From the NCBI GenBank assembly GCA_963708905.1, contig CAVPUV010000057.1, forward strand, positions 73,294 to 137,293: DNA of 64,000 nucleotides, read 5' to 3'. The position numbers and the translations under genes were made by a program. Positions 9,522 to 18,523 of this stretch are shown in pieces; within the stretch, counting starts at the first letter, position 1; each line of letters begins with the position of its first letter. Source of the DNA: SHZL01 sp963708905 (GTDB lineage Bacteria; Pseudomonadota; Gammaproteobacteria; Xanthomonadales; SZUA-36). The notes under the pieces are model-generated. The model saw nothing but the letters and a program-made list of their open reading frames with translations, searched no databases and had not been told where the DNA came from.

Positions 9522-9831
9522 GCTTCGGCCTCGCGGTAATCGGCTATTGCTGGTGACAGTTCTGAATTATTCGTCCATGAATTGATCAGGGTTTCTTTAG
9601 CGATGAAGATTATAATAGATAACCGTTGTCGGCCTTGCCGCTAAATCAGCGACAATTCTGACCCGGTTTCAACAGGATTCTGTGCTCATTGGTCTGCGCG
9701 ACGTGGCTTCAGGCCTGATTGCACCGTGCCGGACAAGGCCGTAAAATCCGCGGGATTTATCTGTACTTTATAAGAGTCAACGGTTACAAAATAATAATCA
9801 ATATTTATAGTATGTTATCAGGAGTTTTTAA
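9522..9831. other. intergenic region between divergent fadE and ndk
   Basis: 310 bases without a supported gene. The right half is AT-rich and carries the candidate ndk promoter. The left half should hold the fadE promoter, but I could not pick convincing hexamers. No hairpin arrays of the kind seen elsewhere in the window are present. Confidence 0.6.
9719..9747 (+). promoter_or_regulatory. candidate sigma70 promoter upstream of ndk
   Basis: TTGCAC (9719-9724) and TAAAAT (9742-9747) are separated by 17 bases. They lie about 85 bases before the ndk start codon. This is the best hexamer pair in the gap; a second AT-rich block (TATAGTATG, near 9808) lies closer to the gene but lacks a -35 partner. 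Confidence 0.5.
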
Positions 9832-10257
9832 TTGTCTATCGAGAGAACGCTTTCGATCATAAAACCAGATGCTGTGGCCAAAGATGTCATTGGTGAAATT
9901 TACACACGCTTTGAACAAGCCGGGTTGAAAATCATTGCGGCCCGCATGAAACAACTGAATCGTGAACAGGCAGAGCAATTCTACGCCGTTCATCGCGGCC
10001 GGCCGTTCTTTGATGAGCTGGTGAAGTTCATGACTTCCGGGCCGGTGATGATACAGGTGCTCGAAGGTGAGAATGCCATTGCGCGTAACCGCGAACTGAT
10101 GGGCGCCACCAACCCCCGCGAGGCCGCGCCGGGTACGATCCGCGCGGATTTTGCTCGCAGCATAGAGGCCAATGCCGTACACGGATCGGATGCCGCTGCG
10201 ACGGCGCGTTTCGAAATCGCCTGTTTTTTTGCCGAGGATGATATCTTTTCCCGCTGA
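9832..10257 (+). CDS. ndk: nucleoside diphosphate kinase
   Basis: A 141-residue protein of standard Ndk length. It transfers the gamma phosphate from ATP to nucleoside diphosphates through a phosphohistidine. Visible landmarks are the N-terminal ERTLSIIKPDAVAK, the substrate-binding loop near HRGRPFFDELVKFMTSGPV, and the active-site NAVHGSDA, whose His is the phosphorylated residue. It starts at a TTG (9832) preceded by CAGGAG, so the start is decided by the ribosome-binding site. It is upstream of rlmN in the common gammaproteobacterial order. Confidence 0.97.
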   Translation: MSIERTLSIIKPDAVAKDVIGEIYTRFEQAGLKIIAARMKQLNREQAEQFYAVHRGRPFFDELVKFMTSGPVMIQVLEGENAIARNRELMGATNPREAAPGTIRADFARSIEANAVHGSDAAATARFEIACFFAEDDIFSR

Positions 10258-10288
10258 AGGGATTTGCCACAGGAAATAGAGTTTGGTC

Positions 10289-11392
10289 ATGCCGGGAACC
10301 GCAACCCACATCAATTTGTTTGACCTGGATCTGGTCAGGATGAGGGAATTTTTTGTCTCGATTGGCGAGCCGCCATTCCGTGCAGAACAAGTGTTGAAGT
10401 GGATTTACCATGCGGGTGTGACCGATTTTGCACAGATGACCAATCTCAGCTTCGAGCTGCGCCGGCAGCTGCCTCAGCTTGCGGTTATTGAACCACCACG
10501 AATTCTCCGTGAACAACATTCGATTGATGGAACAGTGAAATGGCTGATGGGATTCGGCGGAAGCAATGCCATCGAGACCGTATTCATCCCGGAGCCCAGG
10601 CGCGGAACCCTATGCATCTCGTCTCAGGTTGGCTGTGCTCTGAACTGTTCTTTCTGTTCTACTGGTGCGCAGGGTTTCAGCCGCAATCTCACCGCCGGCG
10701 AGATCATCGGTCAGGTCTGGCAGGCGGCACAAGCCCTGGGCCATGAACGAAATGGCACCAGGCGCATAACCAACGTGGTGTTCATGGGTATGGGCGAACC
10801 CTTGCTCAACTTCGATGCTGTGTTGCCCGCGCTTGCTTTACTGCGCCATGACCTGGGTTTTGGTCTGGCCGCCAGGCGGGTGACAGTGTCGACTGCGGGG
10901 CTGGTGCCCGGCATAGACCTGTTGCGGGAATCGATAGACGTCGCCCTGGCGGTTTCGCTGCACGCTCCAGAAGACACATTGCGTGAGGAATTGATTCCGC
11001 TCAACCGCAAGTACCCGATTAGTGAGGTAATGGCAGCCTGTGCGCGTTACCTGACGGACAAGCACAAGCGCAGCGTGACTTTTGAATATACTTTGATTGA
11101 TGGAGTTAATGATCAACCGGAGCACGCACGCAAGTTGGTAAAGTTATTGCGCAAATTGCCCAGCAAGCTCAATTTGATTCCGTTCAATCCGTTTCCGGGT
11201 ACACCATACCGTTGTTCATCACCGCAACGCATCCTCGCGTTTCAAACCATCGTTATGTCGGGCGGCCTGATTGCAACGGTGCGGAAAACACGTGGCGATG
11301 ACATCGATGCCGCCTGTGGCCAACTCATCGGCAAGGTACTGGACCGGACTCGCCGCAGCCAGCGTTTGCGCGAACAAAGGGAATCCGTATGA
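10289..11392 (+). CDS. rlmN: dual-specificity rRNA/tRNA C2-adenine methyltransferase RlmN
   Basis: Radical SAM methyltransferase (367 residues from the ATG at 10289) acting on A2503 of 23S rRNA and A37 of some tRNAs. The iron-sulfur motif CALNCSFC (CxxxCxxC) is clear, and the downstream text VVFMGMGEPLLNFD and VSLHAPEDTLREELIP is characteristic. The C-terminal Cys of the mechanism lies in the final third. A TTG at 10283, two codons earlier, is better spaced from AGGAA at 10271-10275, so the exact start is uncertain. The stop overlaps the pilW start by 4 bases. Confidence 0.96.
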   Translation: MPGTATHINLFDLDLVRMREFFVSIGEPPFRAEQVLKWIYHAGVTDFAQMTNLSFELRRQLPQLAVIEPPRILREQHSIDGTVKWLMGFGGSNAIETVFIPEPRRGTLCISSQVGCALNCSFCSTGAQGFSRNLTAGEIIGQVWQAAQALGHERNGTRRITNVVFMGMGEPLLNFDAVLPALALLRHDLGFGLAARRVTVSTAGLVPGIDLLRESIDVALAVSLHAPEDTLREELIPLNRKYPISEVMAACARYLTDKHKRSVTFEYTLIDGVNDQPEHARKLVKLLRKLPSKLNLIPFNPFPGTPYRCSSPQRILAFQTIVMSGGLIATVRKTRGDDIDAACGQLIGKVLDRTRRSQRLREQRESV

Positions 11393-12159
11393 GCAACAAC
11401 AAGATGGTGAAACTATCCATCATTCTTTTGCTGGCAATATTGTGGTTGCCGGGTTGCGGTTCCCCGGTCAGGAAAAACACTGATGAACCTACTGCAGCAC
11501 GCAAGGCAGCTGAAACCAATGCGAAGCTCGGCCGGCAGTACATGGATCGTCGCCAATATGAGGTGGCACTGGAGAAGCTCAAACGGGCGGTGGCTTACGA
11601 CAAAACTTATGCGCCGGCGCATACGCTGTTGGGGGTGCTATATGAAACACTGGATCAGCAGGATCTGGCTGTTGCGGAATATCGCCTGGCGGTGCATTAC
11701 GATCCCACTGACGGCGATGTGAATAATAACTATGCCGTGTACCTGTGCGGTGAGGAAAAGAGGGAAGAAGCAGACCGCTATTTCCAGGAGGCGATGAAAG
11801 ATCCTTTCTATTCAACGCCTGAAGTCGTTTACGTCAATGCCGGTCTTTGTGCGTTAAGGGCGAATGATCTGGACAAAGCGGAGACATATTTGCGACAATC
11901 GCTTGAATATGATGCGCAATATGCTCCAGCCCTGCTGCCCATGGCAGACTTGAGCTATCGCAAGGAGGCGTTTTTGCGTGCCAGAGCATTTTTACAACGC
12001 TTTGAAGCCGTCGCTGTGAGCAATGCTCAGAGTTTGTTGCTGGGTTATCGCATTGAAACCGCACTCGGCGATGTCACTTCATCTGGCCGTTATCAACGTG
12101 ACCTGTTGGATAAGTTTCCCAACTCCGCTGAAGCCGCACAGGCGAGAGAGCAGAATTGA
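11389..12159 (+). CDS. pilW: type IV pilus biogenesis/stability lipoprotein PilW (PilF)
   Basis: A 256-residue TPR lipoprotein. The signal peptide ends in lipobox LPGC, giving lipidated Cys23. Several tetratricopeptide repeats follow (for example ALEKLKRAVAYDKTYAPAHT and DLDKAETYLRQSLEYDAQYA). The PilW/PilF pilotin helps the PilQ secretin assemble in the outer membrane. Its place between rlmN and rodZ is conserved in gammaproteobacteria. It is coupled at both ends, overlapping rlmN and rodZ by 4 bases each. No other pilus gene is visible in the window except a PilZ-domain gene. Confidence 0.9.
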   Translation: MSNNKMVKLSIILLLAILWLPGCGSPVRKNTDEPTAARKAAETNAKLGRQYMDRRQYEVALEKLKRAVAYDKTYAPAHTLLGVLYETLDQQDLAVAEYRLAVHYDPTDGDVNNNYAVYLCGEEKREEADRYFQEAMKDPFYSTPEVVYVNAGLCALRANDLDKAETYLRQSLEYDAQYAPALLPMADLSYRKEAFLRARAFLQRFEAVAVSNAQSLLLGYRIETALGDVTSSGRYQRDLLDKFPNSAEAAQAREQN

Positions 12160-13151
12160 ATATCGAACAACAGCGTGAATTGATTCCAATGGAATTGGGT
12201 GACGTGCTGCGGCAGTCGCGGGAGAAACGCGGTTGGACCCTGGCAATGCTCGCGGAGGCCATCAAGGTCAGACCGGAAATCCTGGCGGCGATTGAAACAG
12301 GTGAAACCGACCACATTCCATCGGTGTACCTGAAAGGTTACATTCGCAGCTATGCGCGCCAGATGGGTGTTGCACAGGACGCCATCGAGCAACAGATTGC
12401 GGACATACGGGGAGTTGATCCGGTCGTTCAGCCCGTGTTCAAAGCAGGCCTACCGCGCAAACCGGGAGACCGTTGGTTCAAGGCAAGCAGTTATGTCATG
12501 GCTTCAGCTGTGGTAATCGCCCTGGTTTGGCAATTCACCAACGAGGCTGTGCGCTTTTCACAAGGCGACCCCTTGTTGCGCCCCGTGCAGAGTGATGGCA
12601 GTCCATTACCTCCGGCTCAGGCAGGAGAAAAAGGTACCGGCGTAGCTGCAAATTCCGCCGCCGAGCTGCTGGCACCAGCCAAGACACATATGCGTGCTTC
12701 GATTGCCTCCATGAATATGGCTGAAGAGCAGGTCGGAAGCACGAGCCGTCCACTGGTTGCAGAAGGCGCCTGGGCAGCCATTGGCAATCGTGATGCAGCG
12801 GTTGTTGGTAAACAGCCTCCCGTGCCAGTTGGAGCGAAGACACTTGAAATCACTACTTCGGCTGACAGTTGGGTTGAAATTATTGATCGCAACGGCGAAA
12901 AGATCGAAATGGATCTGTTGCGCGCAGGCAGCCGGAGAACGTACGACGGTGCGGCGCCGTTTCATTTATTGCTCGGCCGCGCATCATCCGTCGAATTGTT
13001 TCACAATGGTGAAAAAGTTGATCTTGCCCCCCATACCCGGGGTAACGTTGCCCGACTTACCATTGGCGCGACCGAAGACGCTTCCGAGCCCGCTGCAAAC
13101 TTAGATGCCGAATCATCTGCAATGGATTTGATACCGCCGGGCCAGGGCTGA
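12156..13151 (+). CDS. rodZ: RodZ-like helix-turn-helix membrane protein
   Basis: A 331-residue protein with RodZ architecture. A cytoplasmic Cro/CI-type helix-turn-helix (LRQSREKRGWTLAMLAEAIK, residues ~17-75) is followed by one membrane helix (SSYVMASAVVIALVWQF, ~110-126), a low-complexity linker rich in Ala, and a C-terminal periplasmic DUF4115 domain (DSWVEIIDRNGEKIEM). RodZ links MreB to the elongation machinery and rod shape. It starts at a TTG (12156) overlapping the pilW stop. ispG, normally next, is absent here. Confidence 0.92.
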   Translation: MNIEQQRELIPMELGDVLRQSREKRGWTLAMLAEAIKVRPEILAAIETGETDHIPSVYLKGYIRSYARQMGVAQDAIEQQIADIRGVDPVVQPVFKAGLPRKPGDRWFKASSYVMASAVVIALVWQFTNEAVRFSQGDPLLRPVQSDGSPLPPAQAGEKGTGVAANSAAELLAPAKTHMRASIASMNMAEEQVGSTSRPLVAEGAWAAIGNRDAAVVGKQPPVPVGAKTLEITTSADSWVEIIDRNGEKIEMDLLRAGSRRTYDGAAPFHLLLGRASSVELFHNGEKVDLAPHTRGNVARLTIGATEDASEPAANLDAESSAMDLIPPGQG

Positions 13152-13298
13152 AGCAAAGGTCAGAAGGCCTCCAGCAGTGCTGTCTCGCCTTGCTTGCAGC
13201 TGTCAATGAGTGGAAGCGGGACAGGTACCTGGTAATGAAGATCCCAGGTTTGATCGCGGTCGAATCGGTCATGGCGCACCTGCCAGAGAGATACAGGA
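13152..13298. other. rodZ-hisS spacer where ispG is normally found
   Basis: A 147-base gap with no supported gene. In many gammaproteobacteria ispG (gcpE) lies here. On the minus strand an open frame running from inside hisS to 13160 ends in protein-like text (WDLHYQVPVPLPLIDSCK), which could be a gene remnant. I do not recognise a family. Confidence 0.4.
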
Positions 13299-14573
13299 TT
13301 GACCTCTGCTATTAAATCTATTCGTGGAATGCATGACATTCTTCCTGCAGACCTGCCCAACTGGCAGAAGCTGGAACTGACGGTCAAGGATGTGTTCACA
13401 CGCTATGGCTTTGCGGAAATCAGGATACCCGTACTCGAGAAAACCGAGTTGTTCACCCGCGCCATTGGTGCAGCAACTGACGTGGTCGAAAAAGAGATGT
13501 ATACCTTTGCAGACCGCAATGGTGACCAGTTGAGCCTGCGCCCCGAGGGGACAGCTGGTGTGGTGCGTGCTGTATTGCAAAACAGCCTGCTGTATGCAGC
13601 ACCTTTGCGTTTGTGGTACTGCGGGCCGATGTTCCGCCGCGAACGGCCGCAGAAGGGGCGGACACGACAGTTTCACCAGGTCGGCGCAGAGGTGTTTGGC
13701 GCAGCCGGACCGGATATAGACGCCGAGCTGCTGGCAATGTGTCAGCGCACCTGGATGGAACTGGGTATCAGCGGTCTGCGGCTGGAAATCAATTCACTTG
13801 GAACCGCGGCTGAACGTCAGCGCTACCGCGTGGCCTTGCACGATTATTTCACCGCCAATCATTCCCGGCTGGATGAGGACAGCGTTCGTCGCCTCGAGCG
13901 CAATCCATTGCGTATCATGGACAGCAAATCGCCTTCCATGCAAAAGCTGATTGCTGCCGCGCCATCATTACAGGATTATCTCGGTGAGGATTCCCGGTCG
14001 CATTTTGACCAGCTGCGCCGCTATCTGGACGCACTCGAGGTGGAACATGTCATCAACCCGCGGCTGGTCAGGGGTCTCGATTACTACAGCCATACGGTGT
14101 TTGAGTGGATCACCGATCAGCTTGGCGCCCAGGGTACCGTCTGTGCGGGCGGCCGCTATGATGGGCTGATTGAGCTGCAGGGGGGCAAACCGTGGCCCGG
14201 TATCGGTTTTGCGATGGGTCAGGAGCGTCTGGTTGAACTTATGCGCAGCAGTGCGGCAATTCTGCCGCTGCCACCCCATGTTTATCTGGTCATGGTGGGT
14301 GCCAATACCATTGCAGATGGGCTGCGACTGGCCGAGCTCTTGCGGCAGAATGTTCCGTCACTTCGGGTTCAGGTCAATCTCGGTGGAGGCAGCTTCAAGT
14401 CGCAATTCAAGCGGGCTGATCGCAGTGGCGCTGAACTGGCGCTGATCCTGGGCGAAGAGGAACTGCAACAGGGTGAGGTATCGATCAAACATCTGCGCAC
14501 CGAAGCCGGACAGGAGCGCATCAGGCTTGACTGTCTGGTGCAGTGGTTTTCTGGCTGGTTAAAACCTGTCTAA
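13299..14573 (+). CDS. hisS: histidyl-tRNA synthetase
   Basis: A 424-residue class II aminoacyl-tRNA synthetase. It reads SIRGMHDILPAD at the N-terminus, motif 1/2 text (LRPEGTAGVVRAVLQ, LWYCGPMFRRERPQKGRTRQFHQ), the HisRS-specific loop LVRGLDYYSHTVFEW and motif 3 GIGFAMGQERL. The C-terminal ~90 residues form the anticodon-binding domain. It starts at a TTG (13299) with an AGG about nine bases before it. Position before yfgM-bamB-der is conserved. Confidence 0.97.
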   Translation: MTSAIKSIRGMHDILPADLPNWQKLELTVKDVFTRYGFAEIRIPVLEKTELFTRAIGAATDVVEKEMYTFADRNGDQLSLRPEGTAGVVRAVLQNSLLYAAPLRLWYCGPMFRRERPQKGRTRQFHQVGAEVFGAAGPDIDAELLAMCQRTWMELGISGLRLEINSLGTAAERQRYRVALHDYFTANHSRLDEDSVRRLERNPLRIMDSKSPSMQKLIAAAPSLQDYLGEDSRSHFDQLRRYLDALEVEHVINPRLVRGLDYYSHTVFEWITDQLGAQGTVCAGGRYDGLIELQGGKPWPGIGFAMGQERLVELMRSSAAILPLPPHVYLVMVGANTIADGLRLAELLRQNVPSLRVQVNLGGGSFKSQFKRADRSGAELALILGEEELQQGEVSIKHLRTEAGQERIRLDCLVQWFSGWLKPV

Positions 14574-14643
14574 ATCCACTGCAAGCCAGAGATGTAATTT
14601 TCTCTGTGCTCCGGCAGGCATTACATATTAGGAAAACTCTGAT
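14574..14643 (+). repeat. left half of a hairpin module interrupted by the intron
   Basis: Short spacer after hisS. It includes ATGTAAT/ATTACAT arms and ends with GGAAAACTCTGAT. The matching arm TCAGAGTTTTC lies at 16544-16554, directly after the intron, so the two halves form one hairpin once the intron is removed. The same module is found intact at 30992-31018. Confidence 0.65.
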
Positions 14644-16543
14644 GTGCGCCACGAGGCGCTTGTTTAGCTTACGGGTGAAAGTCCCGTTTGGGAAGTGGTG
14701 ACCCACCACACCCGGTATCGAGTCTTGGGCTGGCATCGATAACGATGCGGGTCAAGCGCAGACAGAGAGTGGGTAGGCCGTAAACCGAGAGGTTGAAGTG
14801 ATTGACTCCCGTTAATTCCTATTTTGGGTTGGCCGATGGTATATCAGAGCCAGAAGGCAACATCGTAGGTCACGCGATCAGGGCAGTGAGCTATGGCGAT
14901 CCCGGGGGCAGAGAGCACGGCATGCACATAAAGCAGACAGGTGAACGTGGGAGGTCCTGGCAACTCTGCGAAGGAAGGCAGTATCGACGAACAAGCCTGG
15001 TAGGTGAGGACGTTGAGAAGAGGGCCAGGAAGTCAGATGGGTCATAGTACCGATGAAGCGCGGTAATGCGCGTGAAGGGAAGGACCCTGGGCAAGGCTGC
15101 CCGCTGGAGGGAAACGCCGTGAGTCCAACCGAGGCTCAAGCAACGGCGGAAACGATACTTCAGCGGATAGCGTGGTTGTCGGCAAGGGACGCATCGAAGT
15201 GTTTCGACACGGTGATGCACCTGTTCACACAGGAAAGCCTTGCCGGCTGCTTTCATGCGCTGGATGGAAGGAAAGCGGTGGGAGCGGATGGCATGACGAA
15301 GGCTGGGTATGGCGCAGATCTCGAGCGCAATCTGACCGAGTGGGTGGGGCGCATGAAGCGCATGGGCTACCGGCCGGGTGCGGTCCGAGAGGTTCGGATT
15401 GCGAAGGCCGGAGCAGCGGGTGCGACGCGTGCGCTGGGCATCAGCTCGCTGGAAGATAAGGTGGTACAGGGGATGGTGCGTAAGGTGCTTGAAGCGGTGT
15501 ACGAGCCGGTGTTTTTGGACTGTTCCTACGGGTTCCGTCCAGGACGCGGGCCGCACGACGCGGTAAGGGCTCTGCACCAATATCTGTACCGGCACGAGAT
15601 TGAATGCGTCATCGATGTTGATCTGGCACGCTATTTCGACAGTATCGATCAGAACCGATTGCTTAAGATGATAAGCCAGAAGGTTAGCGACCGACGGTTT
15701 CTGCGCTATCTCAGCCGGCTGTTCAAGGCAGGCATATTGAGGGACGGAGAACTGTGGGTGAGCAACGAAGGGGTTGTGCAAGGCAGTGCCTGCAGCCCGG
15801 TGATGGCGAACATCTACGCGCACTATGTTCTGGACGAGTGGTTTGAGACGACGGTGAAGCGGCATTGCAAAGGTGAAGTGGCGCTATTCCGGTACGCGGA
15901 TGATGCGGTTATCTGCTGCCAGTACAGCCACGATGCTGAGCGCATTCGCAAGGCCCTATCTGGCCGATTAGCCAAGTTTGGCCTGGTGCTGAATGAGGCG
16001 AAGACACAGATGGTGCCGTTCTGTTGGCCGGCCCGCAAACAGCAGGAGCGGCGAGCGGTGTTTGATTTTCTGGGCTTTACGTTTTACTGGGGGGTGAGCC
16101 GCCGAGGCCAACCGCTGGTAAAGGTGAAGACGAGCGGCAAACGATTACGCAGCAAGTTGCAGGCGATTTACCAATGGGCGAAACAGACTCGCAGCCAGTG
16201 TACGACGCAACAGTTCTGGGCGTTATTGTGCGCCAAGGTACGCGGTCATATCCGCTACTACGGCGTGTCTTTCAACATCCGGGCGGTTATGACGTTCGTG
16301 CATAAGGTACGGCGGATCGCCTTTCATTGGCTCAATTGTCGCAGCCAACGCCGGTCGTTTACATGGGAGACGTTTGAGCGTTTTACCGGCGCCCATCCGC
16401 TTCCACACGCCGTGGTTTACCATCGGCTATTCTGATGTCATACAACCACCTGAAGGCCTTGTCTTGAGCCCATTGCCTGAATCGGGCACGATGGGTTCTA
16501 AACGGGGGGGAGTTGGGGTAACCCGCTCCTCTACCAGCTCAAT
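14644..16543 (+). mobile_element. group II intron
   Basis: The 5' boundary is set by GTGCG at 14644-14648, the group II consensus GUGYG. The maturase gene lies in domain IV. Domain V is the ~33-base hairpin at 16466-16498, starting GAGCCCAUUG and ending GGGUUC with the AGC catalytic triad in its 5' strand. Domain VI follows at about 16504-16535, with a bulged A near 16533. The 3' boundary is less certain: the AAT at 16541-16543 gives an AY end, but 16540 is also possible. Insertion is within the loop of a hairpin module between hisS and yfgM, in the same orientation as both genes. It appears complete. Confidence 0.88.
15053..16435 (+). CDS. ltrA: group II intron reverse transcriptase/maturase
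   Basis: A 460-residue intron-encoded protein. Reverse transcriptase blocks are all present: RT1-2 (VREVRIAKAGAAGATRALGI), RT3 (DCSYGFRPGRGPHDAVRAL), RT4 (CVIDVDLARYFDSID), RT5 catalytic YADD (FRYADDAVI), and RT6-7 (FDFLGFTFYW). The region after RT7 carries the maturase (X) domain. No HNH endonuclease domain follows, since the protein ends soon after the X domain, as in endonuclease-less bacterial classes. It is expected to promote splicing and retrohoming. Start ATG at 15053 is assumed; no strong ribosome-binding site is visible. Confidence 0.93.
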   Translation: MKRGNAREGKDPGQGCPLEGNAVSPTEAQATAETILQRIAWLSARDASKCFDTVMHLFTQESLAGCFHALDGRKAVGADGMTKAGYGADLERNLTEWVGRMKRMGYRPGAVREVRIAKAGAAGATRALGISSLEDKVVQGMVRKVLEAVYEPVFLDCSYGFRPGRGPHDAVRALHQYLYRHEIECVIDVDLARYFDSIDQNRLLKMISQKVSDRRFLRYLSRLFKAGILRDGELWVSNEGVVQGSACSPVMANIYAHYVLDEWFETTVKRHCKGEVALFRYADDAVICCQYSHDAERIRKALSGRLAKFGLVLNEAKTQMVPFCWPARKQQERRAVFDFLGFTFYWGVSRRGQPLVKVKTSGKRLRSKLQAIYQWAKQTRSQCTTQQFWALLCAKVRGHIRYYGVSFNIRAVMTFVHKVRRIAFHWLNCRSQRRSFTWETFERFTGAHPLPHAVVYHRLF

Positions 16544-16695
16544 TCAGAGTTTTCGTGGCACAGGGATGTGCTCTTATAATGCATGGATGCATTATTCAGA
16601 GCTTACTTAATTTAGAATATGCATTGCGGCCGCGGTGACCGGCTTTCGTCACTGTGGTCAGATTTATCGGATTTCGTGGAAATAGTGAGTAAATT
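16544..16695 (+). repeat. right half of hairpin module and further hairpins before yfgM
   Basis: Directly after the intron come TCAGAGTTTTC (partner of the arm at 14633-14642), then a GGCACA/TGTGCT hairpin and a perfect ATAATGCAT-gg-ATGCATTAT hairpin near 16577-16596. The modules resemble those in the der-gpx and fabG-acpP gaps. The rest of the spacer leads to yfgM without a clear promoter. Confidence 0.6.
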
Positions 16696-17355
16696 ATGGT
16701 TGAGATTTATGACGCCCATGAACAGGGCGAAGTCGTCAAGAAATGGCTGCAGGAAAACGGCAGTGCCATCATTATGGGCCTGGTGATTGCATTCGGTGGA
16801 TTGTTTGGCTTCAAACAGTGGCAAGCCTGGCAACTGAACAACAGGCAGCAGGCATACGCTGAGTTCGAGGTCATGAACCAGCTGCTCACGGCTGGGCAAT
16901 TGGATGCTGCAATGGCGAATTTCCAGAATCTGCAAGAAAAGCATGCAGACTCGCCCTATACCTCATTGGCGGCCTTGCAAATGGGTAAGGCGAGGTTGGA
17001 AGTCAAGCAAGCCGACCTTGCTGTCAATCATCTTCGTTTTGTCGTCGACAAAGGCCAGCCAAAACAAATCCGGGTAATTGCCCGGGAGCGTTTGGCGCGC
17101 TTGCTGCTGGACCAGGGTCAGGCCGCTGAAGCACTTGAGCTTATTCAGGGACAAACGGAAATTGCCGGTTTCGAAGCGCGTTATGCCGAGACCCGCGGTG
17201 ACATCTTCCTCGCCTTGGGCCGCAATCAGGAAGCCATTGCGGCCTACCAGGAAGCACTGGATGCGCTCGAATCGGGAATGGGTGATCGCGACACGCTGGA
17301 GTTGAAAATCGAGTCCCTCGGGGTGGTGAAGGCGGACGAGGTATCCGCGTCATGA
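16696..17355 (+). CDS. yfgM: YfgM-like TPR protein, SecYEG-associated
   Basis: A 219-residue protein of YfgM family layout. A short cytoplasmic N-terminus (MVEIYDAHEQGEVVKKWL) is followed by a single membrane helix near residues 22-45 and a periplasmic tetratricopeptide-like domain. YfgM is an ancillary SecYEG translocon component that pairs with PpiD in E. coli. Between hisS and bamB is its conserved position. It overlaps bamB by 4 bases (ATGA). Confidence 0.88.
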   Translation: MVEIYDAHEQGEVVKKWLQENGSAIIMGLVIAFGGLFGFKQWQAWQLNNRQQAYAEFEVMNQLLTAGQLDAAMANFQNLQEKHADSPYTSLAALQMGKARLEVKQADLAVNHLRFVVDKGQPKQIRVIARERLARLLLDQGQAAEALELIQGQTEIAGFEARYAETRGDIFLALGRNQEAIAAYQEALDALESGMGDRDTLELKIESLGVVKADEVSAS

Positions 17356-18512
17356 AGCGATGGCTGGTGGCCGGGGTCTTATCACTGCTGCTGTTACAAG
17401 GCTGCAGCTGGTTCCGGAGTTGGGGTGACGCTGAACCCACCGACCCCGCGCCACTGGTGAAATTTGATGAAACCGTCAAAGTGCGGAAAGTCTGGTCAAC
17501 CAGCATGGGTGATGGCATGGGCAAAGCCGGCATTACGATGCCGCCGGTATATGTCGATGGCTTCATTTATGCTGCTGACCATGAGGGCCGTCTGACTGCC
17601 GTCAATGCGGAAAACGGCCGCAAGATCTGGGAGGTCAAGACCAAGCAGCCGTTTTCTGGCGGCCCCTTTGTGGGTGAGTCTTTGCTGGTAATGGGCACGC
17701 TGGATGGAACCGTGCTGGCATTTGATGCGCAAGACGGCAGCGAGCGTTGGAGCGCAAAGGTATCGTCTGAAATACTGGCTGTTCCTGGCATTTCCGATGA
17801 AGTGGTCGTGGTGCGCAGTATTGATGGCCGGGTTTTTGGGCTGAACGCCGCAACTGGCGCAAGGTTGTGGATCTATGACCATAGCGTGCCGTTGCTCACT
17901 TTGCGTGGCAATACCGATACCCTGGTGCGCGGCGGCACGGTTTTTATCGGCTATGCGGACGGCTCGGTGGCTTCTCTACGTCTTGGCGACGGCAGTCTGA
18001 TTTGGACGCAATCCGTTGTCTCGCCCGAAGGGCGGACGGAATTGGAACGGCTGGCGGACATCGGCACCCAGATGGTCCTTATCGCCTCCGACCTGCTTGT
18101 ATCCAGCTACAAAAGCCGCGTAGCTTCGCTGGCGGCTGACTCAGGCCGGCTGTTGTGGTTCAAGGATATTTCATCAGCCACAGGAGTACAGGTGGACCGC
18201 ACCAACCTTGCCGTCAGCGACAAGGCAGGCGACCTTTGGCTGCTGGACCGGCGCAATGGCTCCACCCTGTGGAAAATCGACCAGTTGACCAATCGAGGTC
18301 TGACCCGGCCAGCTTTTTACGGCGACCTGGTGGTCGTGGGGGATAAGGAAGGTTACCTGCACTGGATCGATCTCAAGGATGGAAAATTCGTTGCCCGCGT
18401 GCGCGAAGGCCGCAAGGGTTTTGCCTCTGCCCCAGTGACGGTGGGCACCACGCTCTATGTGCTCACCAGTACGGGTTCCCTCGCCGCTTATCGTGCTGGT
18501 GCAGCGCTGTAA
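17352..18512 (+). CDS. bamB: outer membrane protein assembly factor BamB
   Basis: A 386-residue lipoprotein with lipobox LLQGC (Cys18) and a PQQ-like beta-propeller of eight blades (repeats such as GRLTAVNAENGRKIWEVKTK and GTVLAFDAQDGSERWSAKV). It is part of the BAM complex that inserts beta-barrel proteins into the outer membrane and faces the periplasm. It is translationally coupled to yfgM and ends 11 bases before der. Confidence 0.95.
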   Translation: MKRWLVAGVLSLLLLQGCSWFRSWGDAEPTDPAPLVKFDETVKVRKVWSTSMGDGMGKAGITMPPVYVDGFIYAADHEGRLTAVNAENGRKIWEVKTKQPFSGGPFVGESLLVMGTLDGTVLAFDAQDGSERWSAKVSSEILAVPGISDEVVVVRSIDGRVFGLNAATGARLWIYDHSVPLLTLRGNTDTLVRGGTVFIGYADGSVASLRLGDGSLIWTQSVVSPEGRTELERLADIGTQMVLIASDLLVSSYKSRVASLAADSGRLLWFKDISSATGVQVDRTNLAVSDKAGDLWLLDRRNGSTLWKIDQLTNRGLTRPAFYGDLVVVGDKEGYLHWIDLKDGKFVARVREGRKGFASAPVTVGTTLYVLTSTGSLAAYRAGAAL

Positions 18513-18523
18513 GGGCCTTCGCT

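Noticed and set aside
14891..15865. Long open frame antisense to the intron maturase
   Set aside because: It mirrors the high-GC coding strand of the reverse transcriptase, has no family match and no ribosome-binding site.
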